Assembly: GCA_964530325.1 (NCBI GenBank)
Contig: CAZHAX010000019.1
Location: forward strand, 1 to 54,685
Direction: 5' to 3'
DNA: 54,685 bases
Source of the DNA: CAZHAX01 sp964530325
GTDB lineage: Bacteria > Chloroflexota > Anaerolineae > B4-G1
Position numbers and translations under genes: made by a program. Shown piece after piece: positions 26,292 to 34,287 of this stretch (position 1 is the stretch's first letter; each line of letters opens with the position of its first letter). The notes below the pieces were generated by a model. The model was not told where the DNA came from. It made no database searches and saw only the letters and a list, made by a program, of their open reading frames with translations.

Positions 26292-28229
26292 ATGAATCCC
26301 GCGCAAGAAGTCGCCCCGTTCGGCTCCTGGAAATCGCCTATCACGGCAGATCTGATCGCGGCCGGTACGGTGGGGCTGGGCCAGATCGCTCTCGAGGGCG
26401 ACGACATCTACTGGAGGGAGATGCGCCCGCAGGAAGGCGGAAGGTGCGTCGTCGTGCGCAGGTCCCCCGGCGCCATGCCGGAAGACATCCTCCCCCCACC
26501 CTTCAACTCCCGTACCCGCGTGCATGAGTACGGGGGTGGCTCCTTCCTCGTGTCGGGTGGCACGATCTACTTCTCCAACTTCACCGACCAGCGCCTGTAC
26601 CGGCTCGACCCGGGCGCCGCTCCTCGGCCGATCACCCCGCAGGCCGACCTGCGCTACGCGGACGGCGTCTATGACGCATCACGCGGCCTGATCCATTGTG
26701 TCCGCGAGGATCACTCCGCCGGCGGCGAGCCGGTGAACACGATCGTCACACTTGACCCTGAGGCAGAGGATCCCGGAAAGGTCATCGTCTCCGGCAATGA
26801 CTTCTACGCCGCGCCTCGACTAAGCCCGGATGGGTCCCGCCTGGCCTGGCTCTCCTGGAATCACCCGGACATGCCCTGGGACTCGGCCGAGTTGTGGGTA
26901 GGGGAGATCGCACAGGACGGTACAGTCAGCGCCGCAGAGCGTGTCGCCGGTGGAGCGGGCGACTCCGTCTTCCAGCCCTCCTGGTCGGCCGACGGTGTCC
27001 TCTACTTCATTTCCGAGCAGACCGGCTGGTGGAATCTCTATCGCTGGCGGGATGGGAGCATCGAGCCTCTAGCGCCGATGGAAGCGGAGTTTGGCCTGCC
27101 GCAGTGGGCTTTCGGCCTGTCCACCTACGGCTTCGAGTCACCGCAGCGGATTGTCTGCAGCTACACCGCACAGGACAGCTCGCACCTGGCCAGCCTGGAC
27201 ACCTCTTCCGGCCAGCTCGATTCTATAGACACAGCCTACACCTCGATATCCGCCCTGCACGCGGCGCCAGGCCGGGCTGCATTCCTGGGCGGCTCGCCCA
27301 CGGAGCCGAACTCCGTCGTCCTGCTCGATCTGCGCTCCGGCCGCTCCGAGGTGCTCCGCCGCTCGATCGCGCTCGATGTCGATGCGGGCTATCTATCCAC
27401 CCCAGGGCAGATCGAGTACCCCACCGAGGGTGGCGTGACTGCGCACGCGCTGTTCTACCCCCCGGCGAACAGGGACTACGCCGGCCCGGCAGATGAGAAG
27501 CCGCCGCTGCTCGTGATCAGCCACGGCGGACCGACGAGCGCAACGAGCAGCGCGCTCAGCCTGGGGACGCAGTACTGGACGAGCCGGGGCTTCGCCGTGC
27601 TCGACGTCAACTACGGCGGCAGCACCGGCTACGGCCGTGCCTACAGAGAGAGGCTCGACGGGTGCTGGGGGATCGTGGACGTGGACGACTGCGCCAATGG
27701 AGCGCGCTACCTGGTGGGGCAAGGCCAGGTCGATCCCGAGCGCCTGATCATCCGCGGCGGGAGCGCCGGTGGCTACACGACACTCAGCGCCCTCGCCTTT
27801 CGCGACGTCTTCCGGGCCGGCGCCAGCTACTACGGCGTCAGCGATCTGGAGGCGCTGGCCAAGGAGACGCACAAGTTCGAGTCCCGCTATCTGGACCGCC
27901 TGGTGGCGCCCTATCCGGCACAGCAGGACGTATACGTCGACAGGTCGCCTATCCACGCCAGCGATCGCCTCCGCTGCCCGGTCATCTTCTTCCAGGGGCT
28001 GGAGGATAAGGTCGTTCCTCCCAGCCAGGCCGAGTCGATGGTTCAGGCCCTGCGGGACAGAGGCCTGCCCGTCGCCTACATACCGTTCGAGGGCGAACAG
28101 CACGGCTTTCGCCGCGCCGAGAGCATCAAGCGGGCGCTGGAAGCGGAGCTCTACTTCTACTCGCGGGTCCTGGGCTTCGACCTGGTCGAGGATATCGAGC
28201 CCGTGCCGATCGCCAATCTGGATGGGTAG
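26292..28229 (+). CDS. S9 family peptidase (prolyl oligopeptidase-type)
   Basis: A 645-aa protein with an N-terminal TolB/WD40-like propeller (about residues 30-370) and a C-terminal alpha/beta hydrolase. The catalytic triad can be assigned: Ser491 in IRGGSAGGYTTLS, Asp572 in GLEDKVVPPSQ and His604 in EGEQHGFRRAE. The YGGSTGYGRAYRERL oxyanion-region motif is present. Such acylaminoacyl-/dipeptidyl-peptidases cleave short peptides in the cytoplasm. There is no signal peptide. The start ATG 26292 has AGAGGTAGG upstream. Confidence 0.93.
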   Translation: MNPAQEVAPFGSWKSPITADLIAAGTVGLGQIALEGDDIYWREMRPQEGGRCVVVRRSPGAMPEDILPPPFNSRTRVHEYGGGSFLVSGGTIYFSNFTDQRLYRLDPGAAPRPITPQADLRYADGVYDASRGLIHCVREDHSAGGEPVNTIVTLDPEAEDPGKVIVSGNDFYAAPRLSPDGSRLAWLSWNHPDMPWDSAELWVGEIAQDGTVSAAERVAGGAGDSVFQPSWSADGVLYFISEQTGWWNLYRWRDGSIEPLAPMEAEFGLPQWAFGLSTYGFESPQRIVCSYTAQDSSHLASLDTSSGQLDSIDTAYTSISALHAAPGRAAFLGGSPTEPNSVVLLDLRSGRSEVLRRSIALDVDAGYLSTPGQIEYPTEGGVTAHALFYPPANRDYAGPADEKPPLLVISHGGPTSATSSALSLGTQYWTSRGFAVLDVNYGGSTGYGRAYRERLDGCWGIVDVDDCANGARYLVGQGQVDPERLIIRGGSAGGYTTLSALAFRDVFRAGASYYGVSDLEALAKETHKFESRYLDRLVAPYPAQQDVYVDRSPIHASDRLRCPVIFFQGLEDKVVPPSQAESMVQALRDRGLPVAYIPFEGEQHGFRRAESIKRALEAELYFYSRVLGFDLVEDIEPVPIANLDG

Positions 28230-28314
28230 CCCGCTCCCACCCGCTGCCGCGCAGGCATTGCTCATCGACGTCGGCCGGCGGCGTCGGGACGCGCGGCTGC
28301 CTGATCGATCTCTC

Positions 28315-29493
28315 ATGCGCATCCGCACGCTCGGTCTCACCAACTTCCGTAACTACGCCAGGCTCGAGCTGACTATGCCCGACCGGCCCCTTCTGCTCCA
28401 TGGCCCCAACGCCCAGGGTAAGACGAACCTGCTGGAGGCTATCTATGTCCTTGCGGCGGGCCATTCCCCATTGACCTCGCTCGACCGGGAGCTGATCCGT
28501 TGGCAGGCTGACGAGGACGGCCTGCCCTACGCCCGGGTGCGGGGTGAAGTGACTAAGGACGGCCGCTCATACGAGATCGAGGTCGTCGTCGAGAAGCGTG
28601 TGCTATCCAACGGGCGGGAGCGCACGCAGAAGACGATCCGCATCGACCGGACTAGGAAGCGGCGATCCGATCTGGCCGGCCTGCTCAACGTGGTTCTGTT
28701 CGTGCCGCAGGATGTGACGCTCGTTTCCGGACCGCCCTCCGCCAGACGCCGTCATCTGGACGATGTGCTCTGCCAACTCGACGCCGCCTACTGCACAGCT
28801 CTCGAGCGATACCAGGACGCGCTGCGCCAGCGCAACGCCGCCCTGCGCCACCTTCGCGATGGCACCGGGGATCCGCGCCAGCTCGATCCCTTCGAAGAGA
28901 CGCTGGCCGGCCACGGAGTGCATGTAACCCGGGGGCGAGCGACTCTCATCCAGGAGCTGTCACAGCGCGCCGACGGAGTGCACAGGCGGCTGACCGCAGG
29001 CGCAGAGCAGCTCCAGCTCGGCTATCAGCCCAGCCTGGAGGGCACGGACGAAGATGGGGACGATGCAGTTGCCGAATACCGGCAGCGGCTGCTCACCGGC
29101 CGCCGCAGGGAGATCGCCCGCGGCATGACCCTGACCGGACCCCACCGGGACGAGCTCCGCTTCATCGCCAGCGATGCTGCCCACCCGGCAGGCCAGGTCG
29201 ACCTGTCCACGTTCGGCTCGCGGGGCCAAAAGCGAACAGCCGTGCTTGCCCTCAAGCTGGCCGAGCTGGAGTGGATGAAGGATGGCGGCAGGACGCCCGT
29301 TCTCCTGCTAGACGAAGTGATGGCGGAGATGGACTCCGCGCGGCGCGCCTATCTGCTGGCGCAGGTAGATGGGACAGAGCAGACGATCCTCACAGCTACG
29401 GATCCGGAGATGTTCAGCGCTGACTTCCGGAGGCGAGCGGTGCTGTGGGAGGTACGGGGCGGTCTGGTGCTGCCGCAGAGCCCGGCCTCGTAG
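28315..29493 (+). CDS. recF: DNA replication and repair protein RecF
   Basis: A 392-aa SMC-like ATPase, typical length about 370-390. It opens MRIRTLGLTNFRNYARLEL, has Walker A GPNAQGKT (residues 30-37), the family block FVPQDVTLVSGPPSARRRHLDDVL, the ABC signature region TFGSRGQKRTAVLALKLAEL and Walker B LLLDEVMAEMD. RecF with RecO and RecR loads RecA at single-stranded gaps. ATG 28315 begins the conserved sequence; the open frame to 27769 overlaps the peptidase gene. It is not next to dnaA/dnaN here, but is convergent with rsmG, leaving only 11 nt between them. Confidence 0.95.
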   Translation: MRIRTLGLTNFRNYARLELTMPDRPLLLHGPNAQGKTNLLEAIYVLAAGHSPLTSLDRELIRWQADEDGLPYARVRGEVTKDGRSYEIEVVVEKRVLSNGRERTQKTIRIDRTRKRRSDLAGLLNVVLFVPQDVTLVSGPPSARRRHLDDVLCQLDAAYCTALERYQDALRQRNAALRHLRDGTGDPRQLDPFEETLAGHGVHVTRGRATLIQELSQRADGVHRRLTAGAEQLQLGYQPSLEGTDEDGDDAVAEYRQRLLTGRRREIARGMTLTGPHRDELRFIASDAAHPAGQVDLSTFGSRGQKRTAVLALKLAELEWMKDGGRTPVLLLDEVMAEMDSARRAYLLAQVDGTEQTILTATDPEMFSADFRRRAVLWEVRGGLVLPQSPAS

Positions 29494-29504
29494 GCGGGGC
29501 CCGG

Positions 29505-30248
29505 TCAGCCGAGCGGCCTCTTCTTGGGCACGCCCGGCCGGCGGGGATAGCCCTTCGGGGTGGCAGCCACCTTGTCCACCATCACCAGGTAGCGCGTCTC
29601 CGCCAGGCCACGCAGCTCGACCGTGACCAGCTGGCGCACCCTGCCCCCCAGAGATATGATCGCCTTCTCTGCCTGCTGCACCTCGGCCGGGGCGTCCTTG
29701 CCCTTCTGGGCCAGCACGCCGCCGCCGACTCGAACTAGCGGCAGCAGATACTCGGCCAGAGTAGGCATGTCCGCCACCGCGCGAGCCACTGCCCAGTCGT
29801 AGGCCTCACGATGGGCGGGGTCGTGCCCCAGCTCCTCGGCTCGCCCGTGGACGACGGCGACGTCATTGAGTCCGAGCACGCCCACGATATGCTCCAGGAA
29901 GGAGACCTTCTTTCGTGTTGCCTCCAGCAGGGTGAGCCGCATCTCCGGGCAGACGATCTTGAGCGGCAATCCGGGAAAGCCGGCGCCGCTGCCTACATCT
30001 ATCACCCGGGCGCCTGCCGCCAACTGCGACGCAGGCAGCGCCTTTAGGCACGACAGCGAGTCCAGGAAGTGGCGCACGAGAACGCCCTGCCGGTCCGTGA
30101 TGGCCGTCAGATTGAACCTCAGGTTCCACTCCAGCAGCTCGTCGTGGCAGGTCTCGAAGGCCGCCACGTGCTGGTCCGTGATCGGTATGCCCAGCTCGCG
30201 GGCCCCTGCAACGAGCGGATCTGCCGGCCTGCTTTCTGCTCTAGCCAT
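29505..30248 (-). CDS. rsmG: 16S rRNA (guanine527-N7)-methyltransferase
   Basis: A 247-aa protein of the GidB/RsmG family. The N-terminal helices include LLEWNLRFNLTAITD and the catalytic-site-proximal VLVRHFLDSL. The SAM-binding motif is VIDVGSGAGFPGLPLKIVCPEMRLTLLEA, and the domain ends with LVMVDKVAATPKGYPRRPGVPKKRPL. It methylates G527 of 16S rRNA; loss gives low-level streptomycin resistance in other bacteria. The ATG at 30248 precedes MARAESRPADPLVAGARELG. It runs convergently into recF. Confidence 0.95.
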   Translation of the reverse strand: MARAESRPADPLVAGARELGIPITDQHVAAFETCHDELLEWNLRFNLTAITDRQGVLVRHFLDSLSCLKALPASQLAAGARVIDVGSGAGFPGLPLKIVCPEMRLTLLEATRKKVSFLEHIVGVLGLNDVAVVHGRAEELGHDPAHREAYDWAVARAVADMPTLAEYLLPLVRVGGGVLAQKGKDAPAEVQQAEKAIISLGGRVRQLVTVELRGLAETRYLVMVDKVAATPKGYPRRPGVPKKRPLG

Positions 30249-30254
30249 TGGGAT

Positions 30255-30283
30255 GTGACAAGACAGCTCTAAGCGTGTATAAT
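30255..30283 (+). promoter_or_regulatory. Strong promoter for CPBP protease gene
   Basis: GTGACA (30255-30260), a 17-nt spacer and TATAAT (30278-30283). It starts 7 nt from the divergent rsmG start codon. Confidence 0.7.
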
Positions 30284-30425
30284 CCGGCTGGTCTACAGCC
30301 CCCTGCGCAGGCTCTCCACCCTCGTCAGGAGCAGTTTACCAGGGTTGAGGTCATCTTTCAAGTCGGCCGGTGCGGGCCTTGCCTACCCCTGCCGCGAGCG
30401 CGGGTGACGCGGCAGAGAATGCCAG

Positions 30426-31037
30426 ATGCGACTCAGAGAGCTCAAGGTGGACTGGAAGGTTGTGGCGTCGATTGTCGTCTCAACCTCGGTCCTCATCCTC
30501 CAATGCCATCACGAAGTAATCGACTACGGGCCCGCCAACGGGCTGCTCTTCTGGCTCGTGATCCCGCTGCTTTTCGTGATCATCGTCTACCGCGAGTCGC
30601 CATCCGAGTACGGCTTCCGCCTGGGCGATTGGAGGGCAGGCCTGCTGCTCACGGCGGCAGCCTGCGCGGGGATCGCGATCGTGATGGCCCTGCTGGCCCG
30701 CACCAGCTCGCTGCAGAGCTACTACGGATCACGCAGCGTGGAGCTGGGAGACCTGATCGTCGACAGCGCGGTCGAGCTCTTTGGCTGGGAGTTTATCTTC
30801 CGGGGCTTCCTCCTCTTTGCCCTCTACCGAGTGTGCGGACCATACGCCATCGTGCTGCAGGCCGTCCCCTTCGCCCTCCTACACCTGGGCAAGCCGGAGC
30901 TGGAGACCTTGAGCTGCATCTTCGGCGGCAGCGCCTTTGGATACGTCGCCTGGCGCACTCGCTCGTTCCTGTACCCGTTCCTGATCCACTGGTTCCTGCT
31001 CACGATTACTGTGGTTTTCGCCGGCGGGCTGGCATGA
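30426..31037 (+). CDS. CPBP-family intramembrane metalloprotease
   Basis: A 203-aa protein with six or so membrane helices and the Abi/CPBP motifs: ELFGWEFIFRGFLLFAL (ExxxR), FALLHLGKPELET (motif-2 His) and FLIHWFL (third motif). The family includes Rce1-like CAAX endopeptidases and bacteriocin-immunity proteins; the bacterial substrate is unknown. It is distinct from the CPBP-like protein at 15179, and this one retains the catalytic Arg. The open frame begins at ATG 30426, with only a weak purine-rich site upstream. Confidence 0.85.
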   Translation: MRLRELKVDWKVVASIVVSTSVLILQCHHEVIDYGPANGLLFWLVIPLLFVIIVYRESPSEYGFRLGDWRAGLLLTAAACAGIAIVMALLARTSSLQSYYGSRSVELGDLIVDSAVELFGWEFIFRGFLLFALYRVCGPYAIVLQAVPFALLHLGKPELETLSCIFGGSAFGYVAWRTRSFLYPFLIHWFLLTITVVFAGGLA

Positions 31038-31089
31038 GCGCCACCGTCTGCGCCCGGAACGTGAGGGGGCGCGAGGGAGGGAGCTGAGG

Positions 31090-32325
31090 GTGACAGAGCC
31101 CTTCACTCTGGAGCTGACCGGCATGGCCAACGGTGGCCCGGCGCTGGGCCGCCACGAGGGGCGTGTCGTCTTCGTCCCCTACGCCCTCCCTGGAGAGACG
31201 GTGCGGGCAGAGATCAGCGACGATCGGGAGCGGTACGCCTATGGACGGCTGCTGGAGGTGGTCGAGCAGTCCCCGGACCGGGTCGCCCCGCCCTGTCCCT
31301 ACTTTGGCCCCCAGGGCTGCGGAGGCTGCCAATGGCAGCACATCGACTACGCAGCTCAGCTGCGGTTCAAGTCCCAGATCGTCGCCGATCAGCTCTCTCG
31401 CATTGGAGGTATCGCCGATGCGGTAGTCCTCCCCGCAGCGGCAGATACCACCGGCTGGACCTACAGGAATCACGCCCAGTTGCACCCCGCGCCAGAGGGC
31501 GGGCTCGGCTTTCGCGGCGCCGGTGACGATAGGGTTATTGCCATCGACAAGTGCCTGGCGCTCCACACGCTGCTCGATGAGCTGTACAGCGCGCTCGACG
31601 TCGATCTGCCTGGTCTGACCCGTCTATCGCTGCGGGCCGGCACGGCCACCGGGGAGACTATGCTGATCTTCGAGACGGAGGACGACGTGCCCCCGGGCCT
31701 GGAGCTGGACCTGCCGGTCTCCTGCGTTCAGCTGCTTTCCGACGGCCAGCACGCCAATCTCGTCGGCAGCAACTACATCCACGAGCTTGTCGAAGGGCGG
31801 GCGTACCGCATCTCGGCGCCGTCGTTCTTCCAGGTCAACTCGGCCCAGGCCGCCGCGCTGGTGCGGCAAGTGCTTGCCTACCTGGATCTGCGGGGTGGCG
31901 AGACCGTTCTGGACGGCTACTGTGGAGTGGGCCTCTTCACCACCCCCGTGGCGGAGACGGCCGGATTGGTGATCGGGGTAGAGCTCTCGCCGGTGGCGGT
32001 GGAAGACCTGATGGAGAACACGTCGGAGCTGGAGAACGTTCACGTCGTCGAGGGAGCGCTGGCGGACACGCTGCCAGACCTGGAACCATCGCCCGATCTG
32101 GCGGTCGTCGACCCGCCCCGCAGCGGCCTCGACCGGCACGCGCTCGACGCGCTGGCGGCACACAATCCCGAGCGCATCGTCTACGTTTCCTGCGACCCGG
32201 CCACGCTGGCCCGCGATGCCAAGCGACTTGGGAATGCCGGCTACCAGCTGCGCGAGGCACAGCCGGTGGACATGTTTCCACAGACGTATCACGTGGAAAG
32301 CGTCTCCTGCTTCGAGAGACGCTGA
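31090..32325 (+). CDS. 23S rRNA (uracil-5)-methyltransferase, RlmD/RlmCD type
   Basis: A 411-aa protein with an N-terminal TRAM-like barrel, a [4Fe-4S] cluster set Cys69, Cys77, Cys80 (CPYFGPQGCGGCQWQ) and Cys155 (IDKCLAL), then a Rossmann methyltransferase domain (VLDGYCGVGLFTTPVAE). The catalytic region is VVDPPRSGLDRHALDAL and IVYVSCDPATLARD, nucleophile Cys368. RumA-type enzymes make m5U in 23S rRNA from SAM; whether U747 or U1939 is the target cannot be told here. The start is GTG 31090, with GAGGGAGGGAG upstream. Confidence 0.92.
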   Translation: MTEPFTLELTGMANGGPALGRHEGRVVFVPYALPGETVRAEISDDRERYAYGRLLEVVEQSPDRVAPPCPYFGPQGCGGCQWQHIDYAAQLRFKSQIVADQLSRIGGIADAVVLPAAADTTGWTYRNHAQLHPAPEGGLGFRGAGDDRVIAIDKCLALHTLLDELYSALDVDLPGLTRLSLRAGTATGETMLIFETEDDVPPGLELDLPVSCVQLLSDGQHANLVGSNYIHELVEGRAYRISAPSFFQVNSAQAAALVRQVLAYLDLRGGETVLDGYCGVGLFTTPVAETAGLVIGVELSPVAVEDLMENTSELENVHVVEGALADTLPDLEPSPDLAVVDPPRSGLDRHALDALAAHNPERIVYVSCDPATLARDAKRLGNAGYQLREAQPVDMFPQTYHVESVSCFERR

Positions 32326-32440
32326 GGGGCAGTCCGACCGGCGGCTGCCGTCCGGGCCGAGTCGATGGGACAGGCGTGGCCGGCGGGCCCGCAACTTGGC
32401 AGATGGCTCTACGTACTATTCAATTGGAGGAGGGACACAG

Positions 32441-32806
32441 ATGAAACTCTTGGTTCGCTGGGTAATCTCGAGTCTGGCGCTGTTCGCAGCCGCCTATCTC
32501 ATCCCAGGCATACACGTCGAGGGGAGCGCCTGGTGGGTTTATGCCGTGATGGCGATCATCCTCGGCCTGGTCAACGCCTTCGTACGGCCGCTTCTCAAGC
32601 TGTTGACCTGCCCCCTGATCATCCTCACTCTCGGTCTGTTCACACTCGTGGTCAACGCTGTGAGCCTGATGCTCGCCTCGTGGCTGGCGCAGCTGGCCGA
32701 CATCGGCTTCGTAGTCGACAACTTCTGGGCTGCGCTGCTGGGCTCGCTGATAGTCAGCGCGGTCACGGTGGTGCTTTCGGCTCTGGTCAAGGACGACGAG
32801 GATTAG
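32441..32806 (+). CDS. Phage-holin-4-superfamily (YvlD-like) membrane protein
   Basis: A 121-aa protein with four membrane helices and the family motif ILGLVNAFVRPLLKLLTCPLIILTLGLFTLVVNA. Despite the family name, it is a common chromosomal envelope protein (YvlD type) and not evidence of prophage. GGAGGAGG (32426-32433) sets ATG 32441; the open frame to 32216 overlaps the rRNA methyltransferase gene. It ends in acidic residues KDDED. Confidence 0.9.
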   Translation: MKLLVRWVISSLALFAAAYLIPGIHVEGSAWWVYAVMAIILGLVNAFVRPLLKLLTCPLIILTLGLFTLVVNAVSLMLASWLAQLADIGFVVDNFWAALLGSLIVSAVTVVLSALVKDDED

Positions 32807-32941
32807 CCGTCGGGCGCGGTAGGGGGCCAAGCGCGGCGAGACCCATGAGAGCAAGGGGGTACTGGGAGTACCGCTCTGGCCGGCGCCTCGCAGGACGACG
32901 AGCCTGAACGCAGAGGGAGCGCGGCCGCCTGCGCCGCGCTC

Positions 32942-33934
32942 CTAGGCCCTGTTCGGTAGCTCTTCTCCGCCTGCGGCGGCGGATCGCAAGGCGGAGGCAA
33001 TCTCCCTCTCTGCGTCTTCGAGGGGACCGGGCAGGTGACAGCCCGCAGCCAACGCGTGCCCCCCTCCGCCGAACCGCGTGGCCACCTTCGCCACGTCGAA
33101 TCCTGGGGAAGCGCGTAGGCTCACCTCGACCGAGCCGTCCTCCTCCTCTGCCAGCACGGCCGCCACGTCCGCTTCCTCGGCACTGACCAGGAGGCCGGCC
33201 AGCCCGGCGTCGCCCGGCTCGTCGAAGCCGGCTGCCCGCCGGAGATCCATCGGTATCACCGCCCAGACCAGACCATCCTCGATTCTGATCTGGCTCAGTG
33301 CCGCCCCCCACAATCTGAGGGCCGGCAGATCCCTTCGATCCAGGCTGTTGTAGGCGATCCGAGCAAGCGGCGCCCCTTCCTTCATCAGTCGTGCTGCGGT
33401 CTCCATCAGCTGGACGGTGACGTTGCTCGTCCGGAAGCCACGCGTGTCACCAACGACCCCGGCCAGGAGGCTGGTCGCCGTCTCTTCGTCGACCGGCGCC
33501 TCCATGGCGTCGAGGAGGCCGAGCACAACCGCAGCCGTGCAGCAGGCCCCGGCGTCCACCACATTGACATGGCCGAAGCCTGGATTGGTCACGTGATGAT
33601 CCATGTTCACCAGCAGCACGTCGTCGAAGCCGGGTAGCTCGGGCACGCGCCCTAGCCGGCGCAGATCGGAGCAGTCGAGCGCGACCGCCAGATCGAAGGG
33701 TGCGCCGGGCTCCTGCACGATCCGCTCCGCGCCAGGAATGTAGAGCAGGTGGCGGGGGACTGGATCGGAGCAGACCATCGTCGGCTGCAGGCCGATCCCC
33801 GTCAGGGCATGCCCGAGGCCGGTCAGGCTGCCGACTGCATCGTCGTCCGGGGCAACGTGACAGGCCAGGAGCGGCCGCCGCGAGGTGCGTATCAGTTCGC
33901 TAGCCCGCTTCAGTGCCGTCTTCTTCGCTGTCAC
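32942..33934 (-). CDS. nrnA: Bifunctional oligoribonuclease / pAp phosphatase (DHH family)
   Basis: A 330-aa DHH/DHHA1 protein. Metal-site motifs in order are CHVAPDDDAVGS (HxDxD), ALDCSDLRRLG (D), VNMDHHVTNPGFG (DHH) and VGDTRGFRTSN. The DHHA1 nucleic-acid-binding motif RFGGGGHALAAGC lies near the C-terminus. NrnA degrades 2-5-nt RNAs and pAp. The GTG start at 33934 lies inside the end of rbfA (overlap 35 nt). This is the last gene of the nusA-infB operon; truB, which often follows in other genomes, is absent. Confidence 0.92.
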   Translation of the reverse strand: MTAKKTALKRASELIRTSRRPLLACHVAPDDDAVGSLTGLGHALTGIGLQPTMVCSDPVPRHLLYIPGAERIVQEPGAPFDLAVALDCSDLRRLGRVPELPGFDDVLLVNMDHHVTNPGFGHVNVVDAGACCTAAVVLGLLDAMEAPVDEETATSLLAGVVGDTRGFRTSNVTVQLMETAARLMKEGAPLARIAYNSLDRRDLPALRLWGAALSQIRIEDGLVWAVIPMDLRRAAGFDEPGDAGLAGLLVSAEEADVAAVLAEEEDGSVEVSLRASPGFDVAKVATRFGGGGHALAAGCHLPGPLEDAEREIASALRSAAAGGEELPNRA

Positions 33935-34274
33935 CGAGCTCCAACTCATCGAGGATGCCGACGATGTGCTCTCCACGCTCCAGCGAGGGGTCGTAGTGGA
34001 AAAAGAGTTCGGGGGTGTTGCGAAGCCGCACACGGCTTCCCAGCTCGCGCCGTAGCCAACCTGACGCGCTCTCCAGGCCCGCCTGCACGCGGGCCCGCTC
34101 CTCGTCGTCGCCGAGCACGCTGTAGTGAACGTCGGCCCGAACGGCATCGACGGTGACGACGACGTCAGTGATGGTCACCATCCGTAGTCGGGGGTCGCTT
34201 ACCTTCCGGCTCAGGAGATCGGTCAGGTGCGTGCGTACCATGTCCGAGACCCGACGCCGACGCTTCTTCCCCAT
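33900..34274 (-). CDS. rbfA: 30S ribosome-binding factor RbfA
   Basis: A 124-aa protein with RbfA features: RRVSDMVRTHLTDLLSRKVSDPRL at the N-terminus, the central VTITDVVVTVDAVRADVHYSVLG, and RRELGSRVRLRNTPELFFHYDPSLERGEHI near the end. It helps mature the 16S rRNA 5' end at low temperature. ATG 34274 has GGAGG upstream, and the spacing to infB is 13 nt. The C-terminal tail is acidic (GDSEEDGTEAG) and its DNA is shared with the start of nrnA. Confidence 0.94.
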   Translation of the reverse strand: MGKKRRRRVSDMVRTHLTDLLSRKVSDPRLRMVTITDVVVTVDAVRADVHYSVLGDDEERARVQAGLESASGWLRRELGSRVRLRNTPELFFHYDPSLERGEHIVGILDELELGDSEEDGTEAG

Positions 34275-34287
34275 AGCGGGACCTCCC

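Noticed and set aside
32441..32806. Prophage signal from a holin-type protein
   Set aside because: The family name is misleading; this is a common chromosomal four-helix membrane protein and no other phage gene is present.
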